Of a DNA stretch of 46,947 bases, positions 42,382 through 46,947 are shown one piece after another. The notes under the pieces are model-generated. The model worked only from the letters and a program-made list of their open reading frames with translations, was not told the origin of the DNA and made no database searches. Both the position numbers and the translations under genes were made by a program. Within the stretch, counting starts at the first letter, position 1. The number at the start of each line of letters is the position of its first letter. Origin of the DNA: an uncultured Mordavella sp. (GTDB lineage Bacteria > Bacillota > Clostridia > Lachnospirales > Lachnospiraceae); contig CABPCP010000018.1 of the NCBI GenBank assembly GCA_902406105.1, positions 1-46,947 of the forward strand, given 5' to 3'.

Positions 42382-43080
42382 TCAGAAAATTCGTGGTATT
42401 TCCTTTTCGAGACAGGTATAAACCCGCTCTAAGTGACTTTGCATCGCCTTCTGGGCCTGAGAAGGATCATGCTCCTTTAGTGCTTTTAAGATCAGCCGGT
42501 GCTCCTGACATACTTGGGAAGCCTGGTTGTTAAGATGGCTGAAGGATTCAAACATATCATTGATAGCCAGTGCTGACAGCTGATAGATGGAACGGATGGC
42601 TTCGTTATGGCAGGAGGTAATCAGTTGGTTATGAAACTGAGAATCCAACTGAGCATAGTTGCGATCCTGCCGAACCCATTCTTCCATAGTATCCATTGTT
42701 TCAGACAGGGCCTGGATTTCCGCCGGGTCGACGCGAAGAGCGGCAAGAGCGGCGGCCATAGGCTCTAAGAGAAGACGGAGTTCCAGAAGATCGTCAACCG
42801 CCCGCTCATCTTTGATCAGACGGGTCATCACAGGAGCGACGACCTTGTCAAAGGTGGCATCGCAAATATAGGTTCCAGTATTTCTAACCTCCAGATAGCC
42901 GGAACTTTCCAAAGAGCGCAACGCTTCTCTGACAGCGGTGCGGCTGACTTGAAAACTGTCGGCCAGTTTCTGTTCAGAGGGAAGCCGGGTTCCTGGCGGG
43001 AGTTCACCGGAAGCGATAGAAGAGATGATCTGGTCACAGACTTCTTCATAGAGTTTTTTTCGTTTTACTTCTGAAAACAA
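42382..43080 (-). CDS. FadR-type GntR transcriptional regulator (FCD domain)
   Basis: A 232-residue regulator. The N-terminal winged helix (about 5-70) includes LYEEVCDQIISSIASGELPP, RLPSEQKLADSFQVSRTAVR and GTYI. The C-terminal FCD domain (about 85-230) is helical with LLELRLLLEPMAA, the His ligands of DSQFHNQLI and the final QSHLERVY. The start is TTG 43080, set by GGAGGT 7 bases upstream; an in-frame TTG at 43095 has none. FCD regulators respond to small organic acids. It faces the C45 hydrolase/LarA genes divergently and the permease genes convergently, so it may control either. Confidence 0.92.
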   Translation of the reverse strand: MFSEVKRKKLYEEVCDQIISSIASGELPPGTRLPSEQKLADSFQVSRTAVREALRSLESSGYLEVRNTGTYICDATFDKVVAPVMTRLIKDERAVDDLLELRLLLEPMAAALAALRVDPAEIQALSETMDTMEEWVRQDRNYAQLDSQFHNQLITSCHNEAIRSIYQLSALAINDMFESFSHLNNQASQVCQEHRLILKALKEHDPSQAQKAMQSHLERVYTCLEKEIPRIF

Positions 43081-43099
43081 AGGAAATACCTCCAAATCT

Positions 43100-43116
43100 A
43101 TCCGCCTAAGACGGAT
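43100..43116. promoter_or_regulatory. candidate operator at the GntR/C45 divergent promoter
   Basis: ATCCG-N7-CGGAT is a perfect 5-bp dyad, 20 bases upstream of the GntR start codon and 73 bases before the C45 gene. Size and position suit a GntR dimer site. Unproven. Confidence 0.35.
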
Positions 43117-43188
43117 TAGCTGTATTAATTATATAACAGTTTCAAGGACATGTCCAGCAAAGGACAGAAAAAGGAGGCTTCTAAAAGG

Positions 43189-44280
43189 ATGGAAAATCAA
43201 CGAAAATTTCCGGTATTTGAGTTATGGGGGAGCGCTTATGAGATTGGTCTTGCTCATGGACGTCTGGCCAGAAAACAGATTGAGGCCAGTATCTGCTGTT
43301 ACCAGGAAATGTTCCAGACTTTTTCTGGAATTTCCTGGGAGGAGGCTAAGAAATATGCTTGTGGGATGGCCAAAAACATCGAAGAGTATGATCCGGAGAT
43401 CATGGAAGAGATTCGGGGCATTGCGGAAGGGGCCGAGAAAGAACTGGGGGATATTTTGGCGTTAAATACCAGAAGCGAGATCGTGCTGCAGGGAGGTCAG
43501 GTAGGAGACGGCTGTACATCTGTGGCGTTTACGGAAGACGTGACCGGAGATGGGGCGGACTGGCTTGGTCAGAATTGGGATTGGAAATTGGAGCAAAGGG
43601 ACGCGTTGGTGGTACTGAAGATTCACCAGAAAGACAAGCCGGATCTTCTGCTTTTTACAGAAGCGGGAATTGTTGGAAAATTTGGTCTGAACGAAGCGGG
43701 AATTGGAGTCTGTCTGAATGCCCTTGCTTCAGATCAGAAGGTAGAAGGCCCTACTGTGCCGCTCCATGTAGTGTTGAGAGGAATTTTAAACAGCAGTACA
43801 TTGTCGGACGCGATCCAGAATGTGGGCAGGATGAACCTGGCCTGCTGCGCCAATTTCCACACTGCGTCGGCGGAAGGACAAGCTGTCGCTATTGAAGCGG
43901 GGCCGGGAGATTTTGATGTGCTCTATGGGGAAGAAGGATTCCTGGTACATACAAATCATTTCTTGAGTTCCCGTTTTTATCAGGTACACGATACGGGGAA
44001 AATGGCCTTCCCAGATACCTTCCTTCGTTATGGGCGGATGAGACAGATGATCCGCGCGGCGTTGGAAGGAGAGGGGCGGATCCGTATTGAGACGATACAA
44101 AGCTTTTTAAGAGATCACAAAGGATTCCCGGATTCTATCTGCCGGCATGAAGATAAGAATGATCCAGAAGGAAAACGGATGGGAACAGTATTCTCGATCT
44201 TGATGAATCTTTCCAAAAGGGAAATGTATCTGACGGGAGGAAATCCCTGCGAGACTTCCTATGAATTGTATAACTTATAA
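43189..44280 (+). CDS. C45 family autoproteolytic acyltransferase/hydrolase
   Basis: A 363-residue Ntn-hydrolase of the isopenicillin N acyltransferase/carcinine hydrolase type. The precursor is expected to cut itself before Cys109 in QVGDGCTSVAF, exposing the nucleophile. WLGQNWDWKLEQRDALVVLK is the next family block and GIGVCLNALASD another. YEIGLAHG near the N-terminus also fits. These enzymes hydrolyse or transfer acyl groups on amino compounds. ATG 43189 has AAGGAGG 11 bases upstream; ATG 43150 has none. It is followed by larA after 29 bases. Confidence 0.92.
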   Translation: MENQRKFPVFELWGSAYEIGLAHGRLARKQIEASICCYQEMFQTFSGISWEEAKKYACGMAKNIEEYDPEIMEEIRGIAEGAEKELGDILALNTRSEIVLQGGQVGDGCTSVAFTEDVTGDGADWLGQNWDWKLEQRDALVVLKIHQKDKPDLLLFTEAGIVGKFGLNEAGIGVCLNALASDQKVEGPTVPLHVVLRGILNSSTLSDAIQNVGRMNLACCANFHTASAEGQAVAIEAGPGDFDVLYGEEGFLVHTNHFLSSRFYQVHDTGKMAFPDTFLRYGRMRQMIRAALEGEGRIRIETIQSFLRDHKGFPDSICRHEDKNDPEGKRMGTVFSILMNLSKREMYLTGGNPCETSYELYNL

Positions 44281-44309
44281 GGATAGCTGGTAAGGAAGGA
44301 GCGGGGAAA

Positions 44310-45587
44310 ATGAAAATTGAACTGGGAATTGGCGACGGAACGCAGCAGGTAGAGATTCCAGAAAAGAATCTTCAGGAAATCTTGTATCAGAATGAATTGG
44401 ATCCGCATAATCTTCTGCTGGAAGAGGAAGAAATACGGCGGGCGCTGGCGGAACCTATTGGAACTTTGCGGTTGAGAGAAATTGTAAAGCCGGGGGAGAA
44501 AATAGCGGTAGTGACCAGCGATATCACCAGACCTATGCCGACTTGGAAAGTGATGCCGCTGCTCTTGGAAGAATTGGAGCAAGGAGGGATCCGACCGGAC
44601 GATGTGACGCTTGTCTTTGCTCTTGGAAGCCACAGACGCCAAACGGAGGAAGAAAAAGAGAAACTTGCCGGGGCAGAAATCTTCCGGAAGATCAGGTGTA
44701 TTGATGGAGATCCGTCAGATTGTGTCCATCTTGGGATGACCAGTCGGGGAACGCCGGTGGATATTGTAAAAGAAGTTGCTCTGGCAGACCGGCGTATCTG
44801 CCTGGGAAATATTGAATATCACTATTTTGCCGGCTATTCCGGCGGGGCGAAAGCTATTATGCCGGGAGTATCCACGCGGGAAGCAATCCAAAATAATCAT
44901 AGTATGATGGTGGATGCAAGATCCTGCGCCGGCAACCTGGACGACAATCCTCTGAGACAGGATTTGGAAGAAGCAACGGCGGTATGCGGAGTGGATTTTA
45001 TATTGAACGTGGTTCTGGATGAACACAAACGGATCGTGAAAGCGGTGGCGGGAGATGTGGTAAAGGCTCACCGGACCGGGTGCGGCTTCCTGGACACGCT
45101 CTATCGGAAAAAGATTGAAAGAAAGGCGGACATTGTCCTGGTATCCCAAGGAGGAGCGCCCAAAGATCTGAATCTCTACCAGACCCAGAAGGCTCTGGAT
45201 AACGCCAAACATGCGGTTAAAGACGGAGGAATCATTATTCTTATCGGGTCTTGCAAGGAAGGGCTTGGAGAGGCAACCTTTGAACAGTGGCTTCTGGAAG
45301 CAAAGAAGCCGGGGGACTTGATCCGGAGGGTCAAAGAAGACTTCCGGCTGGGCGGCCATAAAGCCGCGGCCATTGCTATGGTGCTGGAGAAGGCGCAGAT
45401 TTATCTTGTGTCTCAGCTTCCTCCAGAATTGGTCCGCCAGATTTTCCTGAAGCCTTACGAAACAGCCCAGCAGGCATTGGACGCCGCAATGTCAGAAAAA
45501 GGGGAGGACGCCACTGTACTTGTAATGCCCTTTGGCGGTTCCACCCTGCCGGTGGCAGCAGGTAAAGATGGCGCGAAAAATGAATAA
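44310..45587 (+). CDS. larA: LarA-type nickel-pincer 2-hydroxyacid racemase
   Basis: A 425-residue member of the lactate racemase superfamily. The ligand residues match Lactobacillus plantarum LarA: His108 in FALGSHRR, His171 in GNIEYHYFAGYSGG, Lys181 in GGAKAIMPG and His197 in NNHSMM. VVTSDITRPMPTWK is another family block. The covalent nickel-pincer nucleotide must come from LarB, LarC and LarE, not in the window. Family members racemise lactate, malate and other 2-hydroxy acids; the malic enzyme next door hints at malate. AAGGAAGGAG precedes ATG 44310. Confidence 0.92.
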   Translation: MKIELGIGDGTQQVEIPEKNLQEILYQNELDPHNLLLEEEEIRRALAEPIGTLRLREIVKPGEKIAVVTSDITRPMPTWKVMPLLLEELEQGGIRPDDVTLVFALGSHRRQTEEEKEKLAGAEIFRKIRCIDGDPSDCVHLGMTSRGTPVDIVKEVALADRRICLGNIEYHYFAGYSGGAKAIMPGVSTREAIQNNHSMMVDARSCAGNLDDNPLRQDLEEATAVCGVDFILNVVLDEHKRIVKAVAGDVVKAHRTGCGFLDTLYRKKIERKADIVLVSQGGAPKDLNLYQTQKALDNAKHAVKDGGIIILIGSCKEGLGEATFEQWLLEAKKPGDLIRRVKEDFRLGGHKAAAIAMVLEKAQIYLVSQLPPELVRQIFLKPYETAQQALDAAMSEKGEDATVLVMPFGGSTLPVAAGKDGAKNE

Positions 45588-45592
45588 AAAAA

Positions 45593-45621
45593 TTGAAATA
45601 TGAATAAAAATGCAATACAAT
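45593..45621 (+). promoter_or_regulatory. promoter of the malic enzyme gene
   Basis: TTGAAA (45593-45598), a 17-base spacer and TACAAT (45616-45621), 33 bases before the start codon. It shows that the malic enzyme gene can be transcribed apart from larA. Confidence 0.65.
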
Positions 45622-45654
45622 AAGAAATAGAATGAAAAAAGAAGGAGGATCAAC

Positions 45655-46833
45655 ATGGATTACGCAAAAGAGTCCCTCCGCTTACATGAAGAGTGGAAGG
45701 GAAAAATTGAAGTAAAGGCAACAGTACCAGTAAAGACAAAGGAAGATCTCTCTCTGGCATATACACCTGGAGTTGCCCAGCCTTGTCTGGAAATCCAGAA
45801 AGATGTTTCAAAAAGCTATGATCTGACCAGGAGGCATAACCTGTGTCTGGTGGTAACAGACGGTTCTGCTGTCCTTGGTCTTGGAAATATTGGAGCGGAA
45901 GCCGGAATGCCGGTTATGGAAGGGAAATGTGTGCTCTTTAAAGAATTTGGCGATGTGGATGCGTTCCCAATGTGTATCAAGAGTCAGGATGTGGATACCA
46001 TTGTAGAAACGATCTACCAGATATCCGGCAGTTTTGGCGGGGTAAATCTTGAAGACATTGCGGCTCCCCGCTGTTTTGAGATTGAGAAGAAGCTGAAAGA
46101 GCGCTGCGATATCCCTATTTTTCATGATGACCAGCACGGGACAGCGGTAGTGACGCTGGCAGGGCTTAAGAACGCTCTGAAACTGATCGGCAAGAAGATG
46201 GAAGATATTGAGATCGCGGTGAATGGAGCAGGGGCTGCGGCAATCGCTATTTCCAAGCTGCTTCTTTCGGCCGGAGTGAAAGAAATCCGCCTGTGCGACC
46301 GTACAGGGATCATCTACGAGGGAAGAGAGAAAGGAATGAACCCGATCAAGGAAGAGATGGCCAAGATCACCAATAGGGACAAGCGTTCCGGCGGCCTGGC
46401 AGAAGCGGTAAAGGGCGCGGATGTGTTTATCGGCGTAAGCGCTCCCGGAGCGCTTACCGTAGATATGGTAAAGACTATGAACAAGGATGCGGTCATTTTC
46501 GCATGTGCTAATCCTACGCCTGAGATCTTCCCGGATGAGGCGAAGAAGGCTGGAAATGTGGCTGTAATCGCTACTGGAAGAAGTGATTTCCCGAATCAGG
46601 TCAATAATGTGTTGGCTTTCCCAGGGATCTTCCGGGGAGCCTTTGACGTGCGTGCCAGCGATATCAATGACGCGATGAAGATCGCGGCGGCGGAAGCCCT
46701 GGCTGATATGATTCCGGAGGATAAGCTGAGCGCAGATCATATCATTCCGGCGGCATTTGAGCCTGGCGTTGGAGAAGCCGTTGCCAAGGCGGTGGCCCAG
46801 GCGGCAAGAGACAGCGGTGTAGCGCGTCTGTAG
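45655..46833 (+). CDS. NAD(P)-dependent malic enzyme
   Basis: A 392-residue short-form bacterial malic enzyme. AYTPGVAQPCLEI holds the catalytic Tyr region, GKCVLFKEFGDVDAFPMC and EDIAAPRCFEIEKKL the Lys and metal ligands, FHDDQHGTAVVTLAGL the Asp ligands, and INGA-type AVNGAGAAAIAISKLL the nucleotide-binding loop. It decarboxylates malate to pyruvate. GAAGGAGGA precedes ATG 45655. It has its own promoter but follows larA closely, and a terminator ends the unit. Confidence 0.96.
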   Translation: MDYAKESLRLHEEWKGKIEVKATVPVKTKEDLSLAYTPGVAQPCLEIQKDVSKSYDLTRRHNLCLVVTDGSAVLGLGNIGAEAGMPVMEGKCVLFKEFGDVDAFPMCIKSQDVDTIVETIYQISGSFGGVNLEDIAAPRCFEIEKKLKERCDIPIFHDDQHGTAVVTLAGLKNALKLIGKKMEDIEIAVNGAGAAAIAISKLLLSAGVKEIRLCDRTGIIYEGREKGMNPIKEEMAKITNRDKRSGGLAEAVKGADVFIGVSAPGALTVDMVKTMNKDAVIFACANPTPEIFPDEAKKAGNVAVIATGRSDFPNQVNNVLAFPGIFRGAFDVRASDINDAMKIAAAEALADMIPEDKLSADHIIPAAFEPGVGEAVAKAVAQAARDSGVARL

Positions 46834-46858
46834 AGTTATACACGGGTAAAGCGGAATA

Positions 46859-46914
46859 TAGTGCGGCTATCTGGCTTTCTAATTAAGAACGGATGGCCGC
46901 CTTTATTTTTTTAC
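46859..46914 (+). terminator. intrinsic terminator after malic enzyme gene
   Basis: GCGGCTATCTG (46863-46873) pairs with CGGATGGCCGC (46890-46900), two G-U pairs, followed by CTTTATTTTTTT. Confidence 0.88.
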
Positions 46915-46947
46915 ATTTTTTTGTTGACATTTCTTTTGGGTTATAGT

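Noticed and set aside
46922..46947. Promoter with TTGACA and TATAGT at the window end
   Set aside because: The spacer is only 12 bases and the downstream gene is outside the window.

Overview
The window looks like a chromosomal stretch of an anaerobic, amino-acid-fermenting Firmicute, most likely a gut Lachnospiraceae (Clostridium scindens / Dorea / Extibacter-like). The evidence is moderate GC, strong AGGAGG ribosome sites, TTGACA/TATAAT-type promoters, a selenoprotein glycine reductase operon, and a three-gene block of the uncharacterised DUF5717/DUF5716 type that I associate with this family. The assignment is inferred from gene content only. No rRNA, tRNA, insertion sequence, phage gene or CRISPR array was found.

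Layout. 1-2382: tail of a BceAB-type peptide-resistance ABC transporter (ATPase cut by the window edge, FtsX-like permease). 2389-3013: a small cupin gene between two copies of a 60-bp REP-like palindromic repeat. 3019-4107 (minus): a HisC/CobD-like aminotransferase. 4237-9588: a three-gene operon of a very large repeat-rich protein, a putative actin/Hsp70-fold protein and a TPR protein. 9696-12045: a complete polar amino acid ABC transporter. 12147-13580: purB.

13659-22173 is the centrepiece: promoter, single glycine riboswitch aptamer, intrinsic terminator, then grdX, grdE, grdB (in-frame UGA), trxB, trxA, grdA (in-frame UGA), grdC and grdD, closed by a strong terminator. Together these reduce glycine to acetyl phosphate using thioredoxin electrons, and the riboswitch would tie expression to glycine. 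A 55-bp perfect direct repeat lies between trxB and trxA, and a hairpin lies between grdA and grdC.

22185-26799: a LysR regulator divergent from a permease, an Ldh_2-type dehydrogenase and an HpcH/HpaI aldolase, i.e. a small inducible catabolic cassette. 27032-28740: a GNAT domain fused to a threonine/serine exporter half, plus the other half. 28822-32861: degenerate sirtuin, gltX and UvrD-type helicase in one tight operon. 32844-33155 (minus): DUF1292 protein. 33296-37240: a lone sugar-type binding lipoprotein, a glycogen-debranching-like protein that has lost its catalytic residues, a TraX protein and a DUF5662 protein.

37371-45587: a second accessory catabolic region. It holds a nitrilase-family amidohydrolase, a PuuE/HpPgdA-like deacetylase, a small Cys-motif protein, a CobW-type metal GTPase, an NCS1 permease, a 52-residue membrane protein, a FadR-type regulator on the opposite strand, a C45 Ntn-hydrolase and a LarA-type nickel racemase. 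A separately promoted malic enzyme follows (45655-46833). The best candidates for undescribed biology are the 4237-9588 trio and the nitrilase/deacetylase/CobW/NCS1 locus.
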